Of a stretch of DNA of 6,322 nucleotides, positions 1 to 5,709 are shown one piece after another. The notes beneath the pieces are model-generated. The model was not told where the DNA came from. It made no database searches and saw only the letters and a program-made list of their open reading frames with translations. Position numbers and translations under genes: made by a program. Source of the stretch: Bacillota bacterium (lineage in GTDB: Bacteria; Bacillota; Clostridia; DSM-8532); NCBI GenBank assembly GCA_023446675.1, contig JAEXPO010000302.1, positions 1 through 6,322 on the forward strand, written 5' to 3'. Position 1 is the first letter of the stretch, and the number at the start of each line of letters is the position of its first letter.

Positions 1-29
1 AAGCAACAGTTTAAGCATACCTGCTGCTT
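1..29 (-). terminator. Possible terminator stem after the M42 cluster, cut by the window edge
   Basis: On the minus strand AAGCAGCAG (29-21) can pair with CTGTTGCTT (9-1) over 9 bp with one G-U, around an 11-base loop. It begins about 70 bases after the stop of the last M42 gene. Any U-tract would lie outside the window, so this is a candidate only. The rest of 30-97 is AT-rich with no gene seen. Confidence 0.3.
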
Positions 30-97
30 GCGGCTTTCTTAACGTCATTTAATTCATTGAACTTTTATCTTATATCTAATTTATCTGGCCTTTTCTC

Positions 98-1075
98 TTA
101 CTTTACAAAGGCCTCCAGAAGCCGTACGGCGTTTTCCGCATCCTTAAGGGCAATCATCTCCGCCGTATCGTGAATATAGCGTGTAGCAAGGGATACGCCG
201 CCGGAGGGAATACCCCCTGCGGTAATATGAATGCTGCCCGCATCGGTGCCGCCGGCAAGAAGCACCTCGTTCTGATAAGGAATGCCTTCCTTCTGAGCTG
301 CCTCGGTGAGCTTTTTTATTACTTCCGGGTGGCACATGACACTGCTGTCCTTAATTTTAATGGTGGGGCCTTGACCCATTTTTACAGCCATGGGCTTGCA
401 GTTGGGGATATCGCCTATATCGGTAACATCCACGGCAAGGGCCATATCCGGCAATATGCCGTAAGCAGCCGTTCTTGCGCCTCTTAAACCCACTTCCTCC
501 TGGGCGGTAAAAACATAATAAATTTCATTATCGGTTTGGGGAGCATTTAACGCCGTCTGAATCAGCACAGCGCATCCCGCTCTGTCATCCAGCGCCTTGG
601 AAATAATAATGCCGTTCTGTTCAACCGTAGGTGCCGTGAACACTGCCAGGTCCCCTACCTTCACCAGCTTTTCGGTTTCCTCCCTGGAGGTGGTTCCGAT
701 ATCTATAAACATTTTATCCAGCTTGACGTCCTTCATGCTGTCCAGGTTTTCCTCGTACCAGACCACACCCACAAGTCCGCTTTCAAAAACCACACGCTGG
801 CCCAGAGCCACGTGAGCATAGACACCGCCCACATTGCCGAAACGCAGGAAGCCCTTGTCGTCAATGTAGGATATAATCACACCGATTTCATCCATGTGAG
901 CCGCAAGCATAATCTTTTTGCCGGTTCCTTTTTTGACCGCAATCAGATTTCCAAGGGCGTCGGTTCTTATTTCATCAACCTTTCCCTTCAGATAGCCTTT
1001 TATAACTTCAGCCACTTTCTCTTCATAGCCGGAAGGTCCGAAGGTCTGACACAGTGTTTGTATAAGCTCTTTCAT
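98..1075 (-). CDS. M42-family metallo-aminopeptidase (third of three tandem paralogues)
   Basis: A 325-residue cytoplasmic metallopeptidase of the M42 (glutamyl/tetrahedral aminopeptidase, FrvX-like) family, at the usual family length. It should remove N-terminal residues from short peptides using two divalent metals. Visible motifs in order are PSGYE near residue 14, AHMDEIG with metal ligand H60 and D62, ALDDR with the bridging D163, QEEVGLRGA with catalytic E193 and ligand E194, AVDVTD with ligand D216, GGTDAG at 275-280, and RYIH with ligand H302. Residues of about 70-155 should be the inserted PDZ-like oligomerisation domain; it lacks the KPxH-type stretch seen in the other two copies. 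The ATG at 1075 is preceded by a near-perfect AAGGAGG. It lies 98 bases after the second paralogue on the same strand, probably in one operon. The family is certain; substrate preference cannot be read. Confidence 0.96.
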   Translation of the reverse strand: MKELIQTLCQTFGPSGYEEKVAEVIKGYLKGKVDEIRTDALGNLIAVKKGTGKKIMLAAHMDEIGVIISYIDDKGFLRFGNVGGVYAHVALGQRVVFESGLVGVVWYEENLDSMKDVKLDKMFIDIGTTSREETEKLVKVGDLAVFTAPTVEQNGIIISKALDDRAGCAVLIQTALNAPQTDNEIYYVFTAQEEVGLRGARTAAYGILPDMALAVDVTDIGDIPNCKPMAVKMGQGPTIKIKDSSVMCHPEVIKKLTEAAQKEGIPYQNEVLLAGGTDAGSIHITAGGIPSGGVSLATRYIHDTAEMIALKDAENAVRLLEAFVK

Positions 1076-1173
1076 AAGTCCTCCTTATTTATCCGTTTCC
1101 GTTAAGGAAAAATCGGCAATTAAAGTCTTCATAATACTTAATAATACCTTGTATGGCGCAAGTCATACCGGGT
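1076..1173 (-). other. 98-base spacer between second and third M42 genes
   Basis: No gene is visible here. It holds the third gene's ribosome-binding site, a tandem 10-base-period repeat (ATAATAC at 1131-1137 and again at 1141-1147), and a weak 5-bp dyad (GTATG 1151-1155 with CATAC 1164-1168, 8-base loop). On the minus strand the repeat yields two TATTAT hexamers that resemble a -10 box, but the nearest -35-like TTGCGC is 19 bases from the closer fit, so an internal promoter is only a weak possibility. No U-tract follows the dyad, so it is not a convincing terminator. Confidence 0.4.
1080..1086 (-). promoter_or_regulatory. Strong Shine-Dalgarno site of the third M42 gene
   Basis: On the minus strand AAGGAGG sits 4 bases before the ATG at 1075 and fixes that start. 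It is the strongest ribosome-binding site of the three peptidase genes, so this last gene could be translated well even if it receives less transcript. Confidence 0.85.
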
Positions 1174-2211
1174 TTAATAATCCGTCTTAAATTCAGGCAA
1201 TGCTTTCAAAACGGAATCCGCCAGCTTCAGCATGCCTTCAAAATCGCTTTTTTCCATAATGGAAACCGGAGTGTGGATATACCGGCAGGGTACGGCCATG
1301 GTTGAAACGAGCACGCCCTCGGCGTTGGCCTGAATACGGCCTGCATCGGTTCCTCCGGAAATGGTCTTCTTAAACTGATAGGGAATGCCTTCCTTCTCGG
1401 CGATAGCCATCACATAGTGAAGAAGGTCCCTGTCATTGATAACCGAACGGTCCATAATGGTAAGGGCAGGCCCTTTTCCAAGCCAGGTGCTCATATTGTA
1501 TTCCTTGGTTCCGTCCACATCGTAGCAGGTGGTGCCCTCAAGGATAAGGGCAAACTTTGGCATCACCCTGAAGGCGGCGGTTTTGGCGCCTCTCAGGCCA
1601 ATTTCCTCCTGTACGGTAAAGCAGCCGTAAACGTCCATTTCGTAACGGTTCTTTAAAAGCTCAATTAAAACGGCGCAGCCGCAGCGGTCGTCCAACGCCT
1701 TGGCCATGAGCTTGTTTTCGCCGAATTCAACCGGCTCATAGTCAAAAGCCACGGTATCTCCGATTTCCACAACAGCCTCAGCCTGCTCTCTGTCCTTTGC
1801 TCCGATGTCAATGGTCAGGCCTTTTTTGCTAACCGTCCCTTTTCTTTCGGCGGCGCTCTGGGCATGGATGGGCTTAAGGCCTATGACCCCGGGGATTTTG
1901 TTCTTGCCGATGCGCACCCTTTTACCGGCCAAAACCCTGGCCTCAATGCCGCCTACGTTGGCAAACTTTATAAGGCCATCGGAATTGACAGCCGTAACCA
2001 TCATACCCACCTCGTCCATATGGGCGGCGAGCATAACGCGGGGCCCCTCTCCCGTTCCTTTTTTAAAGGCGATTAAGTTGCCGCAGGCATCCACCTCCAG
2101 GCTGTCCACATAATCTCTTATCTTATCTGCAATAAATTCTCTTACCGCTTCCTCGTCGCCGGATACTCCGTCCAATGAGGTGAGCTTTTTTAAATTCTCC
2201 AAAGCTTCCAT
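1174..2211 (-). CDS. M42-family metallo-aminopeptidase (second of three tandem paralogues)
   Basis: A 345-residue M42 peptidase, full length for the family and predicted cytoplasmic. It shows VSGDEE at 16-21, AHMDEVG with ligand H64 and D66, ALDDR with bridging D174, QEEIGLRGA with catalytic E202 and ligand E203, GGTDAG at 286-291, and RYIH with ligand H313. The fourth metal ligand is Glu (E225, in LILEGTT) where the neighbouring copies have Asp; from memory this Glu occurs in one recognised branch of M42, so it marks a subfamily rather than damage. The insert around residues 70-165 should be the oligomerisation domain. The ATG at 2211 has a moderate AAAGGAA about 11 bases upstream (2223-2229), weaker and farther than the third gene's site. 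It follows the first paralogue after about 63 bases, consistent with one operon. Peptide specificity is not inferable. Confidence 0.96.
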   Translation of the reverse strand: MEALENLKKLTSLDGVSGDEEAVREFIADKIRDYVDSLEVDACGNLIAFKKGTGEGPRVMLAAHMDEVGMMVTAVNSDGLIKFANVGGIEARVLAGKRVRIGKNKIPGVIGLKPIHAQSAAERKGTVSKKGLTIDIGAKDREQAEAVVEIGDTVAFDYEPVEFGENKLMAKALDDRCGCAVLIELLKNRYEMDVYGCFTVQEEIGLRGAKTAAFRVMPKFALILEGTTCYDVDGTKEYNMSTWLGKGPALTIMDRSVINDRDLLHYVMAIAEKEGIPYQFKKTISGGTDAGRIQANAEGVLVSTMAVPCRYIHTPVSIMEKSDFEGMLKLADSVLKALPEFKTDY

Positions 2212-2264
2212 AATCAGCCGTATTCCTTTCTAAGGCTTAACTCTAGGGCTTATTAAACGTAAAC

Positions 2265-2284
2265 CGGGAAGGGCTCACTTCCCG
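2265..2284 (-). terminator. Hairpin overlapping the stop codon of the first M42 gene
   Basis: On the minus strand CGGGAAG (2284-2278) and CTTCCCG (2271-2265) form a perfect 7-bp GC-rich stem around a 6-base loop, TGAGCC, that starts with the TGA stop of the upstream gene. It is followed by GTTTACGTTTAAT, which is T-rich but not a clean U-tract. It could be a weak or partial terminator, or a stabilising or processing hairpin that sets different mRNA levels for the first and later peptidase genes. The dyad is seen; its function is inferred. Confidence 0.35.
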
Positions 2285-3306
2285 TCCCTGAAGGCAATGT
2301 ACCTGGCGGCAAGCCGGGCCGTTGCCTGCACATCATCCACTGAAATCATCTCAACCATGGTATGCATGTATTTGCAGGGAATGGATAAAAGCAGGGTAGG
2401 TATACCCTCCCGGGCAATTTGAAGAGCCGATGCGTCGGTTCCCGTAGTCCCGGGCTCAGGATCGATTTGATGGGCGATTTTTTCCGCCTTGGCAATACGG
2501 ATGAGCTCCCTGGTGTATTCCTTGTGTAAAACGGGTCCTACGGCTATGGCAACACCCTTTCCAAGAGGAAAGCTTTCCTCGCTTGGAATATCGGGCATAT
2601 CGCCGTGACAGACGTCAATGGCAATACCCAGATCCGCTTTAATATTATAGCCTGCGATAATGGCTCCCAATGTCCCAAGCTCCTCCTGGACCGTCGCCAC
2701 AACATAAACATCGTCATCATGGTGAACACGGTCAAGCTCCTTGAGAATTTCCACAAGAGCGGCCACACTGCTTCGGTTGTCCATGGTTTTTCCGGCTATC
2801 CTGTTGCTTTTAAGCTCCATAGGCTCAAAACGATAGGAAACCCTGTCCCCTACCGATACCAGCTCCCGGGCCTTTTGGGCCGACATGCCGATATCAATTC
2901 GCATATCCTCCATTTCAACCCCTTTAGTGGCTTCTTCCGGGGAAATAAGATGGGGAGGCTTTGCGCCGATAACACCGAACAAATCCTCTTTACCGTGAAC
3001 GGTAACCTGCTGGGCGCCAAGTATTTTCGGATCCACGCCTCCTACCCGGGAAAACTGAAGGAATCCGGTTTCATCAATACCTGTTATAATAAGTCCGATT
3101 TCATCGTAATGGGCACAAATAAGAACCTTTTTAGGGTTTTCAGCCCTTCCTTTTTTTAGGCCAATGACATTAAAGAACTTATCGATAGTTACCTCTTCGC
3201 AGTAGGTTTCGAAAAGCTCTGCAATCGCCCGGGACGCCGTGTTTTCATGGCCGCTTACCGCAACCAGCGAGCTCAGGCGTTTAATTAAATCTCCGCATGT
3301 AAGCAT
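2275..3306 (-). CDS. M42-family metallo-aminopeptidase (first of three tandem paralogues, divergent)
   Basis: A 343-residue M42 peptidase that heads the peptidase cluster. Counting from the ATG at 3306, it has VSGHE at 17-21, AHYDEIG with ligand H66 and D68, TMDNR with bridging D176, QEELGTLGA with catalytic E208 and ligand E209, AIDVCHGD with ligand D231, GTDA at 289-292, and KYMH with ligand H315. All catalytic and metal residues are kept, yet it differs from its neighbours at ALDDR (here TMDNR), GGTDAG (GTTGTDAS) and RYIH (KYMH), so its substrate range may differ. The frame is open upstream to a GTG at 3342, but the ATG at 3306 has AGAGGAG 6 bases before it and puts the SGxE motif at the same distance from the start as in the other two copies, so it is preferred. 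The upstream gap carries the likely promoter of the cluster. Confidence 0.94.
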   Translation of the reverse strand: MLTCGDLIKRLSSLVAVSGHENTASRAIAELFETYCEEVTIDKFFNVIGLKKGRAENPKKVLICAHYDEIGLIITGIDETGFLQFSRVGGVDPKILGAQQVTVHGKEDLFGVIGAKPPHLISPEEATKGVEMEDMRIDIGMSAQKARELVSVGDRVSYRFEPMELKSNRIAGKTMDNRSSVAALVEILKELDRVHHDDDVYVVATVQEELGTLGAIIAGYNIKADLGIAIDVCHGDMPDIPSEESFPLGKGVAIAVGPVLHKEYTRELIRIAKAEKIAHQIDPEPGTTGTDASALQIAREGIPTLLLSIPCKYMHTMVEMISVDDVQATARLAARYIAFRDGK

Positions 3307-3312
3307 AAGCAT

Positions 3313-3319
3313 CTCCTCT
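3313..3319 (-). promoter_or_regulatory. Shine-Dalgarno site that decides the start of the first M42 gene
   Basis: AGAGGAG on the minus strand ends 6 bases before the ATG at 3306. The alternative GTG at 3342 has only a poor AGAAAGAC upstream, and the ATG at 3312 directly abuts this site with no spacer, so the site selects the ATG at 3306. Confidence 0.7.
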
Positions 3320-3366
3320 GTCATTCTTTGATACTGTTTCACTGTCTTTCTGAATAAAACTTAAGT

Positions 3367-3383
3367 GGAGCAGCAAAAGCTCC
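3367..3383 (-). other. Small hairpin in the leader of the M42 cluster
   Basis: GGAGC (3383-3379 on the minus strand) and GCTCC (3371-3367) form a 5-bp stem with a 7-base loop, TTTTGCT. It lies between the predicted promoter and the first M42 start, so it would be in the 5' untranslated leader. The sequence after it (ACTTAAGTTTTATT) is T-rich. It might be a weak terminator for read-through from the cardiolipin synthase gene, an attenuator, or chance. Confidence 0.25.
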
Positions 3384-3402
3384 CCTATTTAAACATAAAC
3401 TA

Positions 3403-3431
3403 ATCTTATACATTTTAGAGCTATTTGGCAA
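3403..3431 (-). promoter_or_regulatory. Predicted sigma-A-type promoter for the M42 peptidase cluster
   Basis: On the minus strand a -35 box TTGCCA (3431-3426; 5 of 6 to consensus) is followed after exactly 17 bases by TAAGAT (3408-3403; 4 of 6). A start near 3396 would leave a leader of about 90 bases before the ATG at 3306. The region is AT-rich and sits between two gene groups, where a promoter is expected. An alternative -10, TATAAG (3410-3405), gives a 15-base spacer. The -35 lies within one arm of an inverted repeat, which would let a bound protein block polymerase. Confidence 0.5.
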
Positions 3432-3468
3432 CTATTTAGATATTAATCAAACAACTATTTTGCCAAAT
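3423..3468. promoter_or_regulatory. Candidate operator: 9-bp inverted repeat with embedded direct repeat
   Basis: ATTTGGCAA (3423-3431) and TTGCCAAAT (3460-3468) are perfect inverted copies 28 bases apart. Within them lies a perfect direct repeat, CAACTATTT at 3429-3437 and 3452-3460, offset by 23 bases. CTATTT also occurs at 3421-3426, 3432-3437, 3455-3460 and, outside, at 3385-3390. The proximal arm contains the predicted -35 box. The long loop and absence of a U-tract argue against an intrinsic terminator, so a protein-binding array is more likely. No match to a known operator consensus (CodY, CcpA cre) was recognised. Confidence 0.4.
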
Positions 3469-3475
3469 CATTCTA

Positions 3476-5008
3476 TTATAAAAGGGGCGCGAAAAGACGG
3501 AAAAAGCCCTGTACAAGCTTCATATACCAGGGGCGTCCGTTCCAGTTATCAAGATGGTGTTCCTCACTGACATTAAAGGTCTTAAGCATGTCCTCCTTAA
3601 GATCCTTAAGGGCCTTGCTTCCGCAAACCCACACACCGTCCTCAAAATGAAGGTAAAAGCTCCTGTAATCCATATTGATGCTGCCCATTACACCATGAAC
3701 ATCATCGCTTAAAACGGACTTGGCATGAATGTATCCCGGTGTGTATTCATAAATCCGAACCCCTGCTTCCATAAGCGCCCTGTAATTGGAATGAGTAACC
3801 ATGTGCACATACCATTTATCCCATATTCTAGGAGTAATGATTCTGACGTCCACACCGCTTCTTGCCGCCAGGCACAGCTCATTAATCATGGCGTCGTCAA
3901 TGACAAGATAGGGCGTGGTAATGTAAACATACTCCTTTGCCGATGAAATGACATGCTTGTACATGGATTCCGCAGGATTGTGGGGCTGGTTTACCGGGCC
4001 ATCGCAGAAGGGCTGATAATAGCCGTCATTCTCCAGCTTAACCGTAGGCTTGTAGCGAAGGCTGTCCTCCTTTTCCCCTCCCGATGCAGCCTGCCACATT
4101 TTCAGAAAAATGCAGGTAAGGCTCCAAACGGCATCACCCTCCATACGAAGGGCCGTATCCTTCCAGTGTCCATGCTTTTCGTAGAGATTGACATATTCAT
4201 CGGCCAGGTTTGTCCCTCCCATATACCCCACATTTCCGTCGATGACCACAATTTTCTGGTGGTTCCGGTAGTTAAGATAGAGCCGGGATACGTATTTATG
4301 GACAGGGTTGAAGGCTTGTACATGTATAAGGCCGTCATTGTTCTTCTTCATAAGCTCCGGCGGCAAAACAATAAGGCTTCCAAAATCATCATAAAAAACA
4401 CGGACCTCTACGCCCTCTGCCGCCTTTTTTCTCAGAATGCCGTATATCCGTGACCATAAATGACCCTTTCCGATGATGAAATATTCAATAAAAATAAAGC
4501 GCTCAGCCTTTTCCATATCCCGTATCATATCTTCAAACTGGTGCTCACCCAGTGGGTAATACTTGCTTTGGGTACCCTCATAAAGAGGAAAGCCCTCACG
4601 GGTAAGATAGCCCCATATCCTTTTTTTATCCGGGTATTTCTCAATAAATTGCTTTTCTACCTCAGTATCCTCGATAGGACGGCGGATAGGCTCCAGCATA
4701 AGGGCTCGCATGGCCTTGCTTTTCCGTGAATAAGTGGGGGCCTTTCCCCAAAGTAAGTAAAGAAGATGGCCAATGATGGGAAGCACCAGAATAACAATCA
4801 TCCAGGTAAAGGTATAAGCCGGGCTTCGGTTAGGCTCGGAAAGCACCAGTATCTCCACCAGGCCGATGGCAGCCAGCACATAATACATGGTAAGGGATTG
4901 CTGCCTTAAGCTTATCACAAGGAAGGATATGAGGAACACCTGGAGTATAACAGCCAGTGCCACAATAATCATTCTAAGAAGTCCTGTATTGTATCTGCTT
5001 TTTATCAT
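3476..5008 (-). CDS. cls: Cardiolipin synthase (two-HKD phospholipase D superfamily)
   Basis: A 510-residue integral membrane enzyme that condenses two phosphatidylglycerol molecules into cardiolipin and glycerol at the cytoplasmic membrane. Counting from the ATG at 5008, hydrophobic segments lie at about 13-34, 41-57 and 67-87, the last preceded by the NRSPAYTFTW-type stretch typical of the Cls N-terminal domain. The first HKD motif is H250-x-K252-x4-D257 (NHQKIVVID, followed by GYMGGTN) and the second is H428-x-K430-x4-D435 (YIHAKSVLSDD, followed by GSINMDYRSF). Both catalytic sets are intact, and length and order match bacterial ClsA-type proteins. The frame also opens at an ATG at 5026, 1 base past the preceding stop, but GGGGG 7 bases before the ATG at 5008 and the MIKSRY start favour the shorter form. 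It is probably cotranscribed with the VTT gene. A related PLD-family transferase is unlikely. Confidence 0.95.
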   Translation of the reverse strand: MIKSRYNTGLLRMIIVALAVILQVFLISFLVISLRQQSLTMYYVLAAIGLVEILVLSEPNRSPAYTFTWMIVILVLPIIGHLLYLLWGKAPTYSRKSKAMRALMLEPIRRPIEDTEVEKQFIEKYPDKKRIWGYLTREGFPLYEGTQSKYYPLGEHQFEDMIRDMEKAERFIFIEYFIIGKGHLWSRIYGILRKKAAEGVEVRVFYDDFGSLIVLPPELMKKNNDGLIHVQAFNPVHKYVSRLYLNYRNHQKIVVIDGNVGYMGGTNLADEYVNLYEKHGHWKDTALRMEGDAVWSLTCIFLKMWQAASGGEKEDSLRYKPTVKLENDGYYQPFCDGPVNQPHNPAESMYKHVISSAKEYVYITTPYLVIDDAMINELCLAARSGVDVRIITPRIWDKWYVHMVTHSNYRALMEAGVRIYEYTPGYIHAKSVLSDDVHGVMGSINMDYRSFYLHFEDGVWVCGSKALKDLKEDMLKTFNVSEEHHLDNWNGRPWYMKLVQGFFRLFAPLL

Positions 5009-5015
5009 TAAATTT

Positions 5016-5020
5016 CCCCC
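5016..5020 (-). promoter_or_regulatory. Ribosome-binding site favouring the internal ATG of cls
   Basis: GGGGG followed by AAATTTA and ATG on the minus strand gives a 7-base spacer to the ATG at 5008 and can pair with the anti-Shine-Dalgarno through one G-U pair. The upstream ATG at 5026 has only AAAAGGA some 17 bases away. The choice between the two is reasonable but not settled, because the upstream ATG could use translational coupling with the adjacent stop. Confidence 0.5.
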
Positions 5021-5027
5021 ATACATG

Positions 5028-5705
5028 TCATAATCCGGTTTTTTCCTTTTTGCTTTTTCTATTTCTGTAAAGATGATAAATAAGCGCTGCCAGCAGCATC
5101 AAAAGGGCGCTGATGCCAAGTGGTATGAGGAACTCCGCTGATAGAGGATTGGAAATGGCCTTTCCCATCAGCACAAAGGGCACCATACCGGGAATAAGCC
5201 CCAGCACCGTACCTGCAAGGTAATCCCGGTATCTTATTCCTGCCGCTCCCAAAAGCATACTGGTAACATCCACCGGAGGCCCTGGTGAAAACCGGATAAC
5301 AAAGCAGCTTACCATCCCCTTGTTCTGGCTGAATTCCACCAGCTTCCTGGCGTATTTGCTCTTGTCGAGAAGCTTATGAATGCGATCCCTTCCCAGGTAT
5401 CTTCCTATAAAGTAACTCAGGCTCGTTTCCACAGCCAAAAAAAAGCAGGTCAGAAGAAGTGCCCAGAAGGGTGTAAAAAGGATGCCCGCACACATGTATA
5501 GCAACGCTAGGGGCATAAACATAAAAACCGGCTTCAAGCAATAAAGTCCCAGTAGAATAAGCGCCGATACAAACGGGGAATCCGGCATGAGCCCAAGAAT
5601 ATCCTCTACCTTAAGATGCCTCAGCTCCGGCCATTTTAAAACGGCAATGACGGCCAGTATAAGGACAATAATCCCCTGAATGGCTTTCGCTGTTTTATTA
5701 TTCAT
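5028..5705 (-). CDS. TVP38/TMEM64-family (VTT-domain) membrane protein
   Basis: A 225-residue polytopic membrane protein of the VTT (SNARE-associated Golgi protein, DedA-superfamily-like) group, whose studied members move or scramble lipids across membranes. Hydrophobic stretches lie at about 9-25, 45-90, 148-180 and 192-212. The VTT domain spans roughly 58-183. Its signatures are the FMPLALLYMCAGILFTPFW region and E93 followed by SYFIGRYLGR, then RFSPGPPVDVTS at 138-149 and the G-L-IPG stretch near 169-173. The tail after 212 is short and strongly basic. The frame extends upstream to 5807 inside the glycosyltransferase gene, but that extension is polar and unlike the family. The ATG at 5705 lies 4 bases after the upstream TAA with only a weak AAGG nearby, so coupling with the upstream gene is likely; a GGAGG lies 22 bases away. 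Lipid substrate is unknown; pairing with cls suggests a phospholipid role. Confidence 0.88.
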   Translation of the reverse strand: MNNKTAKAIQGIIVLILAVIAVLKWPELRHLKVEDILGLMPDSPFVSALILLGLYCLKPVFMFMPLALLYMCAGILFTPFWALLLTCFFLAVETSLSYFIGRYLGRDRIHKLLDKSKYARKLVEFSQNKGMVSCFVIRFSPGPPVDVTSMLLGAAGIRYRDYLAGTVLGLIPGMVPFVLMGKAISNPLSAEFLIPLGISALLMLLAALIYHLYRNRKSKKEKTGL

Positions 5706-5709
5706 CGCC

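Noticed and set aside
2605..3159. Plus-strand open frame of 184 codons opposite the first M42 gene
   Set aside because: It lies wholly antisense to a gene with full family motifs, lacks a recognisable domain, and looks like a codon-bias shadow.
98..3306. Recent tandem duplication or pseudogene among the M42 genes
   Set aside because: All three are full length with intact catalytic residues, and the sequences are too divergent for a recent copy.
3423..3468. Intrinsic terminator after cls formed by the 9-bp inverted repeat
   Set aside because: The 28-base loop is too long, the stem is AT-rich and no U-tract follows on the minus strand; a protein-binding dyad fits better.
3423..3468. CRISPR-like or insertion-sequence end repeats
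   Set aside because: Repeats are only 9 bases, spacers are not uniform, and no cas gene, transposase or target-site duplication is present.
3953..4453. Plus-strand open frame of 166 codons opposite cls
   Set aside because: Fully antisense to the two-HKD cardiolipin synthase, with no family motif of its own.
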